Assembly: GCF_037076425.1 (NCBI RefSeq)
Contig: NZ_AP028127.1
Coordinates: 2,250,001-2,314,000, forward strand
Direction: 5' to 3'
From: Turicibacter faecis
Lineage (GTDB): Bacteria; Bacillota_I; Bacilli_A; MOL361; Turicibacteraceae
DNA: 64,000 bases
Part shown: one piece after another, positions 1 to 11,900 of the stretch
How the letters are laid out: every line of letters begins with the position of its first letter
Position numbering within the stretch: the first letter of the stretch is position 1
The notes under the pieces: model-generated
What the model was told of the DNA's origin: nothing
What the model saw: the letters and a program-made list of their open reading frames with translations, nothing else
Databases searched by the model: none
Position numbers and translations under genes: made by a program

Positions 1-1033
1 CATGTAGCGGTAACTTTTTCTCATTAATCATTTTAACATTGTACAGTGTTAACACCATCTTTTTCATATAGCCAAAGTAGTCGTGTTCCTCACTATAAGA
101 AGCATAACCAATCATAATATCATTAGCCTTATCTTGATAAAACACTGCTTTATCCTCTTTATCCTTATTTCCATAAACATAAATTAAATCTGGCTTTCTA
201 TTATCACATTCCTTTAGATCTGCCAATTCAAATAAATTACACATCGTCACCCCTTGGGCCATGAAATCTCGATGGAAATAAACATACGCTAAAGCCGTTC
301 CCACTTTAGCAGGATACACAAACCAATTATTAGGATCTAAATATAATCCATCTAGCGGATTTTCAAACACTTCCTCGAAAATTCCATCTCTTTTTGTCCG
401 TTTAGGATAAGTAATAAATGGCGGAGTTAACACAATAGACTCGATAAAAGCCGGATATCGTAACCCCATATATTGAACCGGAATATCCCACTGAATCTCA
501 TTTAAAACTAATCCCGCATTGGCACCTACAATTAATTGACGATACACATTCTGATGATGCCCCATTAAGCGCTCTTCAATAATACGATAGACTTGTAAAA
601 CTAAATTAGTAAATGCATTATTAGCCTCGATAAATTTAATTTTTTGGATTCCTGTACCTTCAGTGCTATTATAAATGACACTATATCGTTCAAGTTGTCG
701 CCAGTAATCATAAAGTTCCTCAATAAAATTAATTAGAGCATCCTTGTGTTGTAATAAAACAATAAATGATCGGTTCATTTTCATGATTTCATCTATTTCT
801 AAAACTAATAATAATTTAAACAAGGAAATTAATTCGCTCGCAATCAAGCATTCTCCACAAACATATGAAAGTTGTTCATAAATTGGTGATTCCTTCTTCT
901 TTAACTGTTTTAAAAATCTACTTAAAACACGCTCAAATCCCTGGCTATTTAATAATTCATCCGCTGTATTACAATAATGGGCGGAAAAATTAATTACAGC
1001 TGTGTTTCGTTCCAATTCAAATTGCGGTTTCAT
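1..1033 (-). CDS. Partial protein, possibly PEP carboxykinase-like (C-terminus off the window)
   Basis: An open frame begins with ATG at 1033 (first residues MKPQFELERN) and runs off the left edge without a stop, giving 344 visible residues. It starts 16 bases after the stop of the aminotransferase at 1050, so the two are probably co-transcribed. The visible part has no signal peptide and no clear motif. It ends in KKMVLTLYNVKMINEKKLPLH. From memory this resembles the stretch just before the P-loop in a clostridial family annotated as PEP carboxykinase-like. The P-loop itself would lie outside the window, so the function is a weak inference; the reading frame is secure. Confidence 0.6.
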   Translation of the reverse strand, partial: MKPQFELERNTAVINFSAHYCNTADELLNSQGFERVLSRFLKQLKKKESPIYEQLSYVCGECLIASELISLFKLLLVLEIDEIMKMNRSFIVLLQHKDALINFIEELYDYWRQLERYSVIYNSTEGTGIQKIKFIEANNAFTNLVLQVYRIIEERLMGHHQNVYRQLIVGANAGLVLNEIQWDIPVQYMGLRYPAFIESIVLTPPFITYPKRTKRDGIFEEVFENPLDGLYLDPNNWFVYPAKVGTALAYVYFHRDFMAQGVTMCNLFELADLKECDNRKPDLIYVYGNKDKEDKAVFYQDKANDIMIGYASYSEEHDYFGYMKKMVLTLYNVKMINEKKLPLH

Positions 1034-1049
1034 TAGTCAGTCCCCCTTT

Positions 1050-2141
1050 TTACTTTTTATAATCCTTTAAACTCTCTTTCAGATATGATACTAACAAGTC
1101 AATTTCTTTCGTTGTAATGTCGCTCAAAATTCCAACACGTAACATTTTTCCTGCATAACTCCCCATACCGCCTGCGACAGTAAAATTATGACGTTCATCA
1201 ATTGACGATGTTAGACGTTTTCCATCTACCCCATCCGGAACAATAACAGGGATAAGGGCATTCCCTCTAATCGACTCATCTTCAATAAATAATTTAAACC
1301 CGAGCTCCTGTAATTTCTCCTCGGCATACCTTCTAAGCATTCTCTTCTCATCAACGACTGTTGTTACACCTTTGTCTAGCAAGTAACTTAACGATTCCTT
1401 TAAAGCAACGACAATCGAAATAGCTGGCGTAAAAGGCTGTTCGCACTTTTCATTAAAAGAATTAAAATATTTTTTATAATCCCAATAATATTTAGGTAAA
1501 CTCGATTGTTCCATGGCATCCTTTGCCTTATCGCTTAAGGCGACAAAACTTAATCCCGGTGGAAGCAAGAATCCCTTTTGACTACTAGCAACTGCACAGT
1601 CGACTCCCCATTCATCCATGTGAAATTCATGAACAATCATCCCGCTAATGCAATCTGTAATTAATAGGCAGCCTCTATTTCGCGTTAAATTCCCTAACGG
1701 TTTCAAATTGTTCAAAACACCTGTCGAGGTTTCATGATATGTCACAAAAACTCCTTTAATTTCCGGGAATTTATCCAAAATATTTTCAACTTCGTCAATA
1801 TTATAACTATTTCCCCACTCATAACACAATTCATGAACAGTTAACCCATAAACCTGGCAGATTTCAATAAATCTTTTCCCAAACCATCCCGTATTAATAA
1901 CCAGTACGGAATCACCTTGTGAAAAAAGGTTAACAACGGTTGATTCCATTGACCCTGTTCCAGAAGATGTTAAAACTAAAACATCGTTCGCTGTACCGAA
2001 CACAACTTTTAAATCTTCGTTGATTTCCTTTAGTAACTCGTGATAGTCTGCCATTCGATGATGAATTAAATCTCGTCCAAGAACCTCTCTAATAAAATCA
2101 GGAACATTCGTCGGTCCTGGTGTAAATAAAACTTTACTCAT
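1050..2141 (-). CDS. Class V PLP-dependent aminotransferase (alanine/serine-glyoxylate type)
   Basis: This 363-residue cytosolic enzyme belongs to the class V (fold type I) aminotransferases, the alanine-glyoxylate, serine-pyruvate and phosphonate transaminase group. The N-terminus FTPGPTNVP is typical of the group. SSGTGSMES near residue 59 would bind the cofactor phosphate, D163 in LLITDCISG would hold the pyridine nitrogen, and K189 in SSQKGFLLPPG is the expected Schiff-base lysine. Length is normal. The ATG at 2141 follows a GGTGAAGGAG ribosome site. The amino donor cannot be read from the sequence. It is the first gene of a short operon with the partial gene downstream. Confidence 0.85.
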   Translation of the reverse strand: MSKVLFTPGPTNVPDFIREVLGRDLIHHRMADYHELLKEINEDLKVVFGTANDVLVLTSSGTGSMESTVVNLFSQGDSVLVINTGWFGKRFIEICQVYGLTVHELCYEWGNSYNIDEVENILDKFPEIKGVFVTYHETSTGVLNNLKPLGNLTRNRGCLLITDCISGMIVHEFHMDEWGVDCAVASSQKGFLLPPGLSFVALSDKAKDAMEQSSLPKYYWDYKKYFNSFNEKCEQPFTPAISIVVALKESLSYLLDKGVTTVVDEKRMLRRYAEEKLQELGFKLFIEDESIRGNALIPVIVPDGVDGKRLTSSIDERHNFTVAGGMGSYAGKMLRVGILSDITTKEIDLLVSYLKESLKDYKK

Positions 2142-2231
2142 TCTCCTTCACCCTCTTTTCATTTATCACATAATCTTAGAAGCCTATTATCTCCAATCTT
2201 ATAAACATTCATTAACTAATCTATGCAATTA

Positions 2232-2257
2232 AAGGGAGATAAAATGATATCTCCCTT
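2232..2257 (-). terminator. Terminator at the end of the pur operon
   Basis: A perfect 9-base inverted repeat (AAGGGAGAT and its complement) with an 8-base loop lies 10 bases after the purD stop. On the minus strand a short T-rich stretch follows. The T-run is weak, so termination may be incomplete. Confidence 0.65.
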
Positions 2258-2266
2258 CTATTTTAA

Positions 2267-3520
2267 TTAACTATTTATCACTTTTTTTGCGATATCTGTA
2301 CGGTAGAACAAATCTTTACAGTCTATTTTTTTTACTTCTTGATAGACTTTTTGACGTGCATCTTCAAGCGTATCGCCAGTTCCCACAACAAACAGAACAC
2401 GTCCACCATTTAGAGAGATTTGATTGTCAATTAATTTCGTTCCCATATGACAAACATCTACATCGACTAATTCGTCTAATCCTTTAATTGGTGTTCCTTT
2501 TACGTAAGCACCTGGATATCCCTTAGCAGCCAAAACGATTCCGACAGTGGCTTTATCATTCCAATGACACTCAATATCTTTACCTTCTAATAAGGATAAC
2601 ATAATATCAGTTAAGTCTGTTTCAAGGCGTGGGAGTAACACCTCCGTCTCAGGATCACCGAATCTGGCATTAAATTCAATAACCTTAATCCCTTCCGCTG
2701 TCTTCATTAAACCAGCATATAAAATTCCTGTGAAAGGGATTCCCTCTTCAATCATCGCCTTTGTCATTGGTTCAATCACTTGGTTAATTGCATCTTCATA
2801 ATCAGTGTCAAAAATTAATGGGTGAGGACTATGATTTCCCATTCCTCCCGTATTTAATCCCAAATCACCATCATGAGCACGTTTATAATCACGTGCGATA
2901 GGCATTGCCTTATAAATTTCATTTGAAACAAAAGCCATTAAAGAAAACTCTTCTCCGTCTAAAAACTCCTCAATAACAATTTTAGATGATGCATCATCAA
3001 ATTTTCGATCAAGAAGCATTTCCTTGACAGTAGCTTCAGCTTCTTCCAACGTTTGACAAATCACGACTCCCTTTCCAGCCGCCAATCCGTCAGCTTTAAT
3101 TACAATTGGCATCTTTTGTGTTCTTAGATAAGCCGTCGCCTCTTCTATATTAGTGAACTCTCCATAGGCCGCCGTCGGAATATCATACTTTTGCATCATA
3201 TATTTTGCAAAGGCTTTACTACCTTCAATTAAAGCTGCCTCTTTAGTAGGACCAAAGATAGGTAGCCCTAATTGATTAAACTCATTAACAACCCCTGCCA
3301 TTAGAGATACCTCAGGACCGACAATTGTTAAATCAATCTGATTTTCTTGAGCAAAAGCCGCCAATTCCGCAACATGAGTCTCCTCAATTGGAACAAGGGT
3401 TGCTTCACTCATTCCATCGTTTCCTGGGGCACAAAAAATTTGAGATGCCTTACGATCACGTACTAATTTTTTTACGATGGCATGCTCACGTCCACCGCGT
3501 CCAATAACTAAAACTTTCAT
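2267..3520 (-). CDS. purD: Phosphoribosylamine-glycine ligase (GAR synthetase)
   Basis: PurD joins glycine to phosphoribosylamine using ATP, the second step of purine synthesis. The 417-residue protein opens with the family signature VIGRGGREHAI. It has an ATP-grasp core, with IKADGLAAGKGVVI near residue 141 and the metal-binding stretch EFNARFGDPE near 280. Length is close to the usual 420-430. It is the last gene of the pur operon, 26 bases after purH, and is followed by a hairpin terminator. Confidence 0.97.
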   Translation of the reverse strand: MKVLVIGRGGREHAIVKKLVRDRKASQIFCAPGNDGMSEATLVPIEETHVAELAAFAQENQIDLTIVGPEVSLMAGVVNEFNQLGLPIFGPTKEAALIEGSKAFAKYMMQKYDIPTAAYGEFTNIEEATAYLRTQKMPIVIKADGLAAGKGVVICQTLEEAEATVKEMLLDRKFDDASSKIVIEEFLDGEEFSLMAFVSNEIYKAMPIARDYKRAHDGDLGLNTGGMGNHSPHPLIFDTDYEDAINQVIEPMTKAMIEEGIPFTGILYAGLMKTAEGIKVIEFNARFGDPETEVLLPRLETDLTDIMLSLLEGKDIECHWNDKATVGIVLAAKGYPGAYVKGTPIKGLDELVDVDVCHMGTKLIDNQISLNGGRVLFVVGTGDTLEDARQKVYQEVKKIDCKDLFYRTDIAKKVINS

Positions 3521-3546
3521 AGCCTACTCCTCTTATCACTCATCCA

Positions 3547-5079
3547 TTAATGTTTAAAATGACGAACCTTTGTAAATACCATGCATATTCCATGCTTGTT
3601 ACATGCATCAATTGAATCTTGATCTTTAATTGATCCACCTGGTTGAATAATAGCTTTGATACCATATTTTGCAGCTAACTCCACCGTGTCAGACATCGGG
3701 AAGAAAGCATCTGATGCCAAATAAGCCCCTTGTGATAACTCTCCGGCTTGTTCTAACGCAATCTTAGCTGATCCTACACGGTTCATTTGTCCTGCACCAA
3801 TTCCAATAGTCATATCCTCTTTTACTAAAGTAATTGCATTTGATTTTACATGCTTGCACACATTAAACCCAAACATTAATTGTTTTAAGTCCTCGCTTGT
3901 TGGTTGAACTTCAGTCACACACTCTAATTCTTCTTTGTTAACTTGAAGCGTATCAAGATCTTGAACAAGCACTCCACCTTTAACTGATGCTAATTTCATT
4001 CCATTTTCTAATCGTTTTGACATATCAGTAATTAAAAGACGAAGATTTTTCTTTTGTTTTAAAATCGCTAAGGCTTCCTCACTAAAGCTTGGTGCGATAA
4101 CGATTTCTAAAAATAACTGATGTAATTTTTCAGCTACCTCTTTAGTCACCTCTTTGTTCAATGCAACAATTCCACCAAAAATAGATACTGGATCCGCTTG
4201 GTATGCTTTATCATATGCTTCTTCAATCGTTGAACCTAACCCAACACCACATGGATTCATATGCTTAACCGCAACGGCTGCTGGTCCTTCAAATTCTTGT
4301 AAAATTTCGAGTGCAGCATTTGCATCCGCAATGTTATTATAAGACAATTCCTTCCCATGTAATTGTTGACTATTAACCACACTATATGAAGGCTGTTGTA
4401 ACGTTTGATAAAACGCCGCCTTTTGATGAGGGTTTTCCCCATAACGTAATCCCTGTTTTAAGTCATAAGTTAACGTTAATTTCTCTGGAAATTCGATTTC
4501 ATTAATTTCATTAAAATAATTAGCAATCATCGCATCATATGCTGCTGTATGATTAAACACTTTTCCTGCTAACATTTGACGTGTTTTTAATGTTGTATTT
4601 TGATTCTCTTCAATTTCTGAAATAACTAAATCGTAATCTTTTGCATCGACAATAACTGTCACATCATTAAAGTTCTTAGCGGCAGAACGTAACATTGAAG
4701 GTCCACCAATATCGATATTTTCAATTTTATCCTCATGAGTTGAAGCCGTATTTTGAATAGTTTTAGCAAATGGATATAAGTTGACACACACAAGATCGAT
4801 ATACTTGATTTGATTTTCATCCACCTGTTGTTGATGAGAACGATCCCCACGTTTTGCCAATAAGCCTCCGTGAATCATTGGATGTAACGTTTTAACGCGC
4901 CCTTCTAATATTTCTGGAAATCCAGTCACCGCATCAACTGCAATAACTTCCACACCGGCTTCCTCTAAAGCCTTTTTAGTTCCACCTGTTGAAATAATCT
5001 CATACCCTAATTCTACTAATCTTTTTACAAAAGGTACTAAATTTGTTTTATCTGATACACTAACTAACGCTCGTTTCAT
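3547..5079 (-). CDS. purH: Bifunctional AICAR transformylase / IMP cyclohydrolase
   Basis: PurH carries out the last two steps to IMP: formylation of AICAR with 10-formyl-THF, then ring closure. The N-terminal MGS-like cyclohydrolase domain contains [10 protein letters not shown] and [13 protein letters not shown]. The C-terminal transformylase domain has the catalytic signature VKHMNPCG near residue 270. At 510 residues it has the standard length. It lies between purN and purD in the operon. Its formyl donor is probably supplied by Fhs, encoded at the head of the same transcript. Confidence 0.97.
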   Translation of the reverse strand: MKRALVSVSDKTNLVPFVKRLVELGYEIISTGGTKKALEEAGVEVIAVDAVTGFPEILEGRVKTLHPMIHGGLLAKRGDRSHQQQVDENQIKYIDLVCVNLYPFAKTIQNTASTHEDKIENIDIGGPSMLRSAAKNFNDVTVIVDAKDYDLVISEIEENQNTTLKTRQMLAGKVFNHTAAYDAMIANYFNEINEIEFPEKLTLTYDLKQGLRYGENPHQKAAFYQTLQQPSYSVVNSQQLHGKELSYNNIADANAALEILQEFEGPAAVAVKHMNPCGVGLGSTIEEAYDKAYQADPVSIFGGIVALNKEVTKEVAEKLHQLFLEIVIAPSFSEEALAILKQKKNLRLLITDMSKRLENGMKLASVKGGVLVQDLDTLQVNKEELECVTEVQPTSEDLKQLMFGFNVCKHVKSNAITLVKEDMTIGIGAGQMNRVGSAKIALEQAGELSQGAYLASDAFFPMSDTVELAAKYGIKAIIQPGGSIKDQDSIDACNKHGICMVFTKVRHFKH

Positions 5080-5093
5080 TCCCTAAACGCCTC

Positions 5094-5654
5094 CTATAAC
5101 TCTAAAAGTCTTTCAATAACTGGTGGATACAATTCATGTTCTAACTCATGAATACGATTTATTATTTCTTCCTTAGATTCTTGACCTGAACGTTTGAAAC
5201 ACGATTGATCAATAATTTTCCCTGTATCTATTCCTGCATCAACGTAGTGAACCGTGACACCCATAATCTTCACACCATAATTCAAGGCATCTGTAATTCC
5301 ATCACGACCTGGAAAAGCAGGTAATAATGCTGGATGAATATTAATGATCTTACCTTCATAGGCATCTAAAAGTGTCTGACCAATAATACGCATATATCCC
5401 GCTAAAACGATTAAATTGGGCTCCACCTTAGATAACTCCTGACAAATTACCTTTTCAAAGTCTGCCTTTTTGGCATAATCCTTAGGATGGAAGACGAAAG
5501 TCGGGATACCAAGCAGTTTGGCACGCTCTACACAATAGGCTCCTTCTTTATCACAAACTAACAAGGCTACTTCACATTTTTTTAGATGTAATTTTTCAAC
5601 AATAGTTTGAAAGTTGCTTCCACTCCCAGATGCAAAAACAACTATTTTCTTCAT
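5094..5654 (-). CDS. purN: Phosphoribosylglycinamide formyltransferase (GAR transformylase)
   Basis: PurN transfers a formyl group from 10-formyl-THF to GAR. The 186-residue protein has the N-terminal [10 protein letters not shown] loop. The catalytic Asn and His lie in [13 protein letters not shown], and the Asp lies in [12 protein letters not shown], the standard N-H-D set. Its ATG overlaps the purM stop by four bases (ATGA), which suggests translational coupling. No ATP-dependent purT is present nearby, so this is the formate-to-GAR route here. Confidence 0.96.
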   Translation of the reverse strand: MKKIVVFASGSGSNFQTIVEKLHLKKCEVALLVCDKEGAYCVERAKLLGIPTFVFHPKDYAKKADFEKVICQELSKVEPNLIVLAGYMRIIGQTLLDAYEGKIINIHPALLPAFPGRDGITDALNYGVKIMGVTVHYVDAGIDTGKIIDQSCFKRSGQESKEEIINRIHELEHELYPPVIERLLEL

Positions 5655-6676
5655 ACTAATTGAACTCCTTCTCCCTCAATGACCTCTCCAATAATATAAG
5701 GTTCCTCATCACAGTTTTTCAAAATTTGCATTGTCTTTTCTGCATCCTGACGATCAACAATAATAACCATTCCAATCCCCATATTAAAGACATTGTACAT
5801 TTCACGTTCTTCTAAGTTACCTAACTCTCTTAGGTAGTTAAAAACTGGAGGTATAGGATAAGAGTTCTTATTAATCTTCACACCACAACCTTTAGGTAAA
5901 GCACGTGGGATATTTTCATCAAATCCTCCACCTGTAATATGTGCCATACCATGGACACCGATTTCCTTAATAAGCGATAAAATAGGTTTTACATAAATCT
6001 TTGTAGGGGCTAAGACAGCTTCTTTCACTGTCATACCTAATGAATCTTCATAACGATTTAAGTCAATGTCATTATCTTTAAATAAAATCTTTCGAACAAG
6101 AGAATACCCATTTGAATGAATTCCACTCGATGGTAAACCAATTAGGACATCGCCTGCTTTCACCTTTTCACCGGTAATCAACTGGTCTTTTTCAACAACA
6201 CCAACTGCAAATCCTGCTAAATCGTAATGATCTAAGTCATACATATCCGGCATTTCTGCTGTTTCACCACCAATTAATGCGGCACCAGCTTGTTGGCACC
6301 CATCAGCTACTCCCTTAACGATAGCTTCAATTTTTTCAGGCTCATTTTTGCCAACAGCGACGTAATCTAAAAAGTAAAGGGGTTGAGCTCCTTGCACAAC
6401 GATATCATTTACACACATAGCTACGCAATCAATTCCAATTGTATCGTGAACATCAGCTTTAATAGCAACCATTAATTTAGTTCCTACTCCATCAGTCCCC
6501 GAAACTAATAACGGTTTTTTATAATTTAATTCTGATAAGTCAAACATTGCTCCAAAAGCACCAATTCCTGAGAAAACTCCTTGTCGATGCGTTTTTGCTA
6601 CATGTTTTTTAATTCGATTTACACTTTCATAACCCGCTTCTAAGCTAACACCAGATAACTCGTATGCTTTACTCAT
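5651..6676 (-). CDS. purM: Phosphoribosylformylglycinamidine cyclo-ligase (AIR synthetase)
   Basis: PurM closes the imidazole ring of FGAM to give AIR, using ATP. The 341-residue protein has the family motifs [21 protein letters not shown] and the glycine-rich [14 protein letters not shown]. Length is typical. It sits between purF (14 bases upstream) and purN (4-base overlap). Confidence 0.97.
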   Translation of the reverse strand: MSKAYELSGVSLEAGYESVNRIKKHVAKTHRQGVFSGIGAFGAMFDLSELNYKKPLLVSGTDGVGTKLMVAIKADVHDTIGIDCVAMCVNDIVVQGAQPLYFLDYVAVGKNEPEKIEAIVKGVADGCQQAGAALIGGETAEMPDMYDLDHYDLAGFAVGVVEKDQLITGEKVKAGDVLIGLPSSGIHSNGYSLVRKILFKDNDIDLNRYEDSLGMTVKEAVLAPTKIYVKPILSLIKEIGVHGMAHITGGGFDENIPRALPKGCGVKINKNSYPIPPVFNYLRELGNLEEREMYNVFNMGIGMVIIVDRQDAEKTMQILKNCDEEPYIIGEVIEGEGVQLV

Positions 6677-6690
6677 TTCTCTTTCACCTC

Positions 6691-8121
6691 TTATTTAACT
6701 TCCTTATTGGCACTTTTTACATCTTCATATAAGTACGTCGGGTAGTCCCCGTTAAAGCAGGCCACGCATTGACCACAGTTCTTTCCAAGTTTAGAATCAC
6801 GTCCAATACCCTTTGTTAAACCGTCAACTGAGACAAACGCTAATGAATCCGCCCCAATTAACTCACATATTTGATCCGTTGTATGTGTAGCCGCCACTAA
6901 TTCATCATAAGTTGAAAAATCTACCCCGTAAAAACAAGGAAACTTTATCTCGGGTGAAGCAATTCTCACATGCACTTCTCGAGCACCGGCCTCACGTAAC
7001 ATATCAACCATTCGTCGTGAAGTCGTCCCACGAACGATTGAATCATCAATTAGAACGACTCGTTTATCTTTAACGATTGAATGAACAGCTGATAACTTCA
7101 TTTTAACTCCCTGTTCTCGAAGAGACTGTGAAGGTTGAATAAAAGTACGTCCGATGTATTTATTTTTGACCATCCCAATTTCAAATGGAATCATCGATTC
7201 TTCTGCATACCCAATCGCCGCACTCAATCCCGAATCAGGCACACCAACAACAATATCTGCCTCAACAGGAGCTTCTTTAGCTAAAATACGTCCACAATTT
7301 TTTCGCGCCTGATGAACATTAATTCCCTCAATATCACTATCAGGACGAGCGAAGTAGACATATTCCATACTGCACATACTCTGCTCACCCTTCACCGCAT
7401 AACTTTCTGAAGTCATCCCTTCTAAATCAATACGGATGACCTCACCCGGTTTAACATCACGAATATAAGTTGCTCCAATCACATCGAAAGCACAAGTTTC
7501 TGAGGCAACAACAAATCCATTTTCACCAATTTTCCCAAGCGATAAAGGGCGCAGCCCTAATTTATCCAAAGCAATATACATTTCGTTTTCCTTTAATAAT
7601 AAGAAAGCAAAGGCACCCTCGATATAAAGCAATGATTCTTTTAGGGCACTTAACATATCGCCACGTTGTCTTTTTAACAAATGCGCTAAAATTTCCGAAT
7701 CAGATGTTGTTTGAAAAATACTACCTTCATTCTCCAAATATCCTTTTAATTGATGGGCATTAACTAAATTACCATTATGACACAACCCAAGTCTCCCCGT
7801 TTGAGATTGGAATAAAAAAGGTTGCACATTCATGATACCTCCACCACCTGCTGTTGAATAACGAACATGACCGATGGCATGAATTCCTGCTAATCGATTA
7901 ATATCTTGTTGTGTAAATATGTTATGAACTAGCCCTTCACCCTTATGTTGGTGAAGAGTTTGTCCATCACTTGTAACAATTCCGGCTCCCTCTTGCCCAC
8001 GATGTTGGAGGGCATGTAACCCGTAATAAGTTAACTCTGCCGCATTTTCGTGATTAAATACACCGAACACGCCGCATTCTTCATTCATTTTATTTTCAAA
8101 AAATAAGTCTAATTCTGACAT
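6691..8121 (-). CDS. purF: Amidophosphoribosyltransferase, Fe-S type
   Basis: PurF makes phosphoribosylamine from PRPP and glutamine, the committed step. A GTG farther upstream at 8145 would extend the frame, but it has no ribosome site; the ATG at 8121 has GGGTGAG six bases before it. From 8121 the protein is 476 residues, the same as the Bacillus enzyme. The first 15 residues would be a propeptide, cleaved to expose the nucleophile Cys16 in NEECGVFG. The PRPP loop is [14 protein letters not shown]. Cysteines in [16 protein letters not shown] and NCGQCVACF match the four ligands of the Fe4S4 cluster in the Bacillus-type enzyme, which makes it oxygen-sensitive and allosterically controlled. 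Confidence 0.96.
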   Translation of the reverse strand: MSELDLFFENKMNEECGVFGVFNHENAAELTYYGLHALQHRGQEGAGIVTSDGQTLHQHKGEGLVHNIFTQQDINRLAGIHAIGHVRYSTAGGGGIMNVQPFLFQSQTGRLGLCHNGNLVNAHQLKGYLENEGSIFQTTSDSEILAHLLKRQRGDMLSALKESLLYIEGAFAFLLLKENEMYIALDKLGLRPLSLGKIGENGFVVASETCAFDVIGATYIRDVKPGEVIRIDLEGMTSESYAVKGEQSMCSMEYVYFARPDSDIEGINVHQARKNCGRILAKEAPVEADIVVGVPDSGLSAAIGYAEESMIPFEIGMVKNKYIGRTFIQPSQSLREQGVKMKLSAVHSIVKDKRVVLIDDSIVRGTTSRRMVDMLREAGAREVHVRIASPEIKFPCFYGVDFSTYDELVAATHTTDQICELIGADSLAFVSVDGLTKGIGRDSKLGKNCGQCVACFNGDYPTYLYEDVKSANKEVK

Positions 8122-8131
8122 TCCACTCACC

Positions 8132-8842
8132 CTATCGACTGACACGATTTAAAATTTCAATATACGCTTCTTCTACATTCCCAAGATCTCGTCGGAAACG
8201 GTCTTTATCTAATTTTTCGTTTGTCTCTTTATCCCATAATCGGCATGTATCTGGAGAAATCTCATCTGCTAATACAATGGTTCCATCATTTTTACGACCA
8301 AATTCGATTTTAAAATCAATTAATCGAATCCCTTGCTTATCGAAAAACTCAATAAGTGCTTGATTAATTTCTAATGTCATTTTTTTAATTGTGGCTAATT
8401 CCTCGTATGTTGCCAATCCTAATGCCACAGCATGATCATCATTAATTAATGGGTCACCATACGTATCGTTTTTATAGCATAATTCATATACAACGTTACT
8501 TGGTACTGTCCCTTCTTCAATTCCTAAACGTTTTGCCATGCTTCCAGCAATAACATTACGAATAATCACCTCTAAAGGAATAATTTCTACTTGATGGCAT
8601 AATTGATCACGTTCATTTATTTTTTCGATAAAATGTGTCTTAATTCCGCGTTTTTCTAACATTTCAAAAATGATGGTTGTAATAGCGTTATTTAAGATTC
8701 CCTTATTAGCAATACTCGATTTTTTTACTCCATTAAACGCTGTTGCGTCATCCTTATAATGAATAACTACCTTTGCTGCATCATCTGTTTTAAAAATTTG
8801 TTTCGCTTTTCCTTCATATAACATTACACGATTTTGACTCAT
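8132..8842 (-). CDS. purC: SAICAR synthetase
   Basis: PurC couples aspartate to CAIR with ATP. Two in-frame ATGs exist. The one at 8851 touches the GGAGG ribosome site directly, whereas the one at 8842 lies nine bases from it. The later start is therefore preferred and gives [17 protein letters not shown], 236 residues, the normal length. LYEGKAKQI and the downstream DFKIEFG and [12 protein letters not shown] are family signatures. A gap of about 110 bases separates it from purL upstream. Confidence 0.95.
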   Translation of the reverse strand: MSQNRVMLYEGKAKQIFKTDDAAKVVIHYKDDATAFNGVKKSSIANKGILNNAITTIIFEMLEKRGIKTHFIEKINERDQLCHQVEIIPLEVIIRNVIAGSMAKRLGIEEGTVPSNVVYELCYKNDTYGDPLINDDHAVALGLATYEELATIKKMTLEINQALIEFFDKQGIRLIDFKIEFGRKNDGTIVLADEISPDTCRLWDKETNEKLDKDRFRRDLGNVEEAYIEILNRVSR

Positions 8843-8956
8843 TATAATCATCCTCCGTCTTCTCTATATACCTCTATATAATATAGAAAGGAATTTGAGG
8901 GGATTAGACTGATCAATCCCTCTCAATCCTTCACATAAACCGTAAACCAATAACTT

Positions 8957-11900
8957 CTATTTGAAATATTTAACTCCACTTTCAAAAATTAACTGATCAT
9001 AATCCCCTGGGACATTTTTGAAAATTTGGTCTCCCATTCGCTCTGAGTGCCCCATTTTACCAAGGATTCGTCCATCTGGACTCGTAATCCCCTCGATAGC
9101 CATAATAGATCCATTTGGATTATAAATACCATCCATGGTCGCTTGATTATTTAAGTCAATATATTGCGTTGCAATTTGACCATTTTCAATTAATTGTTTA
9201 ATCATTTTATCATTCGCTACAAACTTACCTTCACCATGAGAAATTGCCACATTATGAATAGCCCCTACCTCAGTTTGCGATAACCATGGCGATTTATTGG
9301 ATGCGATTCTTGTACGAACAATTTTAGAAAGGTGGCGATTAATATCGTTCTTTACTAGCGTCGGTGAATCCTCTGTTACTTGATTAAATTTTCCATAAGG
9401 TAATAATCCAGATTTGATTAATGCTTGGAATCCATTACAAATTCCTAAGATTAATCCGTCACGCTCGAGTAATCCTTCAACACTTTCTCGAATTCGTTCA
9501 TTCATTAAAACAGATGTAATAAATTTACCTGATCCATCTGGTTCATCTCCGGCACTGAATCCACCTGAAAGCATTAAAATTTGTGATTGATCAATATGTT
9601 TCACCATACGTTCAATGGAAGACTCAATATCTTGGTGATTTTGGTTACCAAAAACATCGATAATAGTTTGAGCTCCTGCCCTTTCAAAAGCTCGTGCTGT
9701 ATCGTATTCGCAATTTGTTCCAGGGAACACAGGTAAAAATACTTGTGGAGTCGCTCCTAAAGGAGAGGTTTTAATATGTCTATTCGTGTAGTCAACTGTT
9801 TGAACCATTTTTTCCGATGATGAAGAGGCAATCGGATAGACGTGTTCAAATTTCCCTTGCCATGCTGCCAAACACTCATCAATCGTTAATACCTCTTGAT
9901 TAACAATAATTAACGGATCTTTCGTCGTTTTCCCTAATAAATGAGCATGTTCAAATAATAGTGGGCGATCTGTTTCAACGATGATCGATCCAAAATCTAT
10001 ATTAAATAAATCATAACCTGTCTTAATGCTTGCCCCAATCTTATTACCAAACGACATTTTGGCAATCGCTTCAGCAATCCCCCCCTGTTTAATACTAAAC
10101 GCAGATTTAATATGACCAAGCGTCACCATGTCGTAAATAAAATTATAATTTTCTTTTAATTGTTCAATGTTTGGCATTAAATCCTTCGTCGGATTATGCT
10201 TAATTAAATAAATGTAGTTATCTACCTCCTTAAATTCAGGAGATAAAACTTTAGACGCCTTTTCAGTTTGCACTGCAAATGAAATAAGTGTTGGTGGGAC
10301 ATGTAAATCACCAAATGATCCACTCATACTATCCTTTCCACCAATAGCCGGTAGATTAAATCCTTGTTGAACATAGATTGAACCTAATAGCGCGGCGAAT
10401 GGTTGACCCCAATTTTCTGGATCTTGACCTAAGCGACGGAAATATTCCTGGAATGAAAAACGAATTCCTTGCCATTTTCCACCTAACGCTATAATACGTG
10501 CGATCGATTCAATTACTGCGTAAGCCGCCCCATGAAATGGTGACCAAGTTGTAATATCTGGATTATATCCATGTGTTAACATACTTACTGTATTTGTCAC
10601 CCCATGACGAAGTGGAATTTTATGTACAGATCCCTCTGTTTCAGTTAATTGATACTTTCCTCCATAAGGCATTAAAACACTTGTTCCCCCAATTGTTGCA
10701 TCAAACATTTCAACCATCCCTTGTAAAGATGCGACATTAGGTTGTCTTAAGTTATTTAAAAACTTTTCCTTAATGGTTTCTCCTTCAATTTTACTCGCAA
10801 ATGGATCTTCTTCCTTTGGTGTGACAACTTTGACATCCATGTATTGACGTGCACCATTCGTATCTAAAAACTCACGTGATAAGTTGACGATCACCTTATC
10901 ATTCCAATACATTACTAGTCGGTTTGTATCAGTAACCTTAGCAACCACTGTTGCCTCTAAATTTTCTTCAGTAGCAAATCCAATGAACGTGTCTAAATCC
11001 TTTGGATCAATTAAAACAGCCATACGTTCCTGAGATTCTGAAACGGCTAATTCTGTCCCGTTTAACCCTTCATATTTTACTGGAACTTTGTTTAAATCAA
11101 TCTCAAGTCCATCTGCTAACTCACCAATGGCAACACAAACCCCACCTGCTCCAAAGTCATTACATTTTTTAATTAGACGTGTTACTTCTCCATTTCTAAA
11201 TAAACGTTGAATTTTACGCTCGGTTGGCGCGTTCCCTTTTTGAACCTCAGACGAAGCCGTTTGAATAGATGTTTTAGTGTGAGCCTTTGATGATCCCGTT
11301 GCTCCACCAATACCATCGCGTCCTGTTCTTCCACCTAATAACACAATGATATCCCCTGCTTGTGGTTTTTCACGACGAACATCACTAGCCTTAACTGCAC
11401 CAACTACAGCCCCTACTTCCATGTGTTTTGCCTTATACCCCTCATGGTAAATTTCACGTACAAAGGTTGTTGCTAAACCAATTTGATTTCCGTAAGAACT
11501 ATTTCCATCAGCCGATCGTTTAGAGATGACTTGCTGTGGAAGTTTACCTTCCATCGTTTCTTCGATTGTTTCAAGAATATTTGCTCCACCACTGATACGC
11601 ATCGCTTGATAAACGTATGAGCGTCCAGATAGTGGGTCACGGATAGCCCCACCAATACAAGTTGAAGCTCCACCAAATGGTTCAATTTCAGTAGGGTGAT
11701 TATGCGTCTCATTTTTAAACATTAATAACCATGGTTCGATTACACCATCTACATCAACATCGATGAAAATACTACATGCATTGATTTCGTCTGAAACTTC
11801 TAAATCTTTTAATAACCCTAACCTTCCTTGCTCCTTCATTGAAATAGTCGCCATATCCATTAAAGTCATCGGCTTGCGATTATGATGTACACGTTGACGC

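Noticed and set aside
8088-8145. GTG at 8145 as purF start
   Set aside because: No ribosome site precedes it and it would lengthen the propeptide; ATG 8121 has GGGTGAG at good distance and gives the family length.
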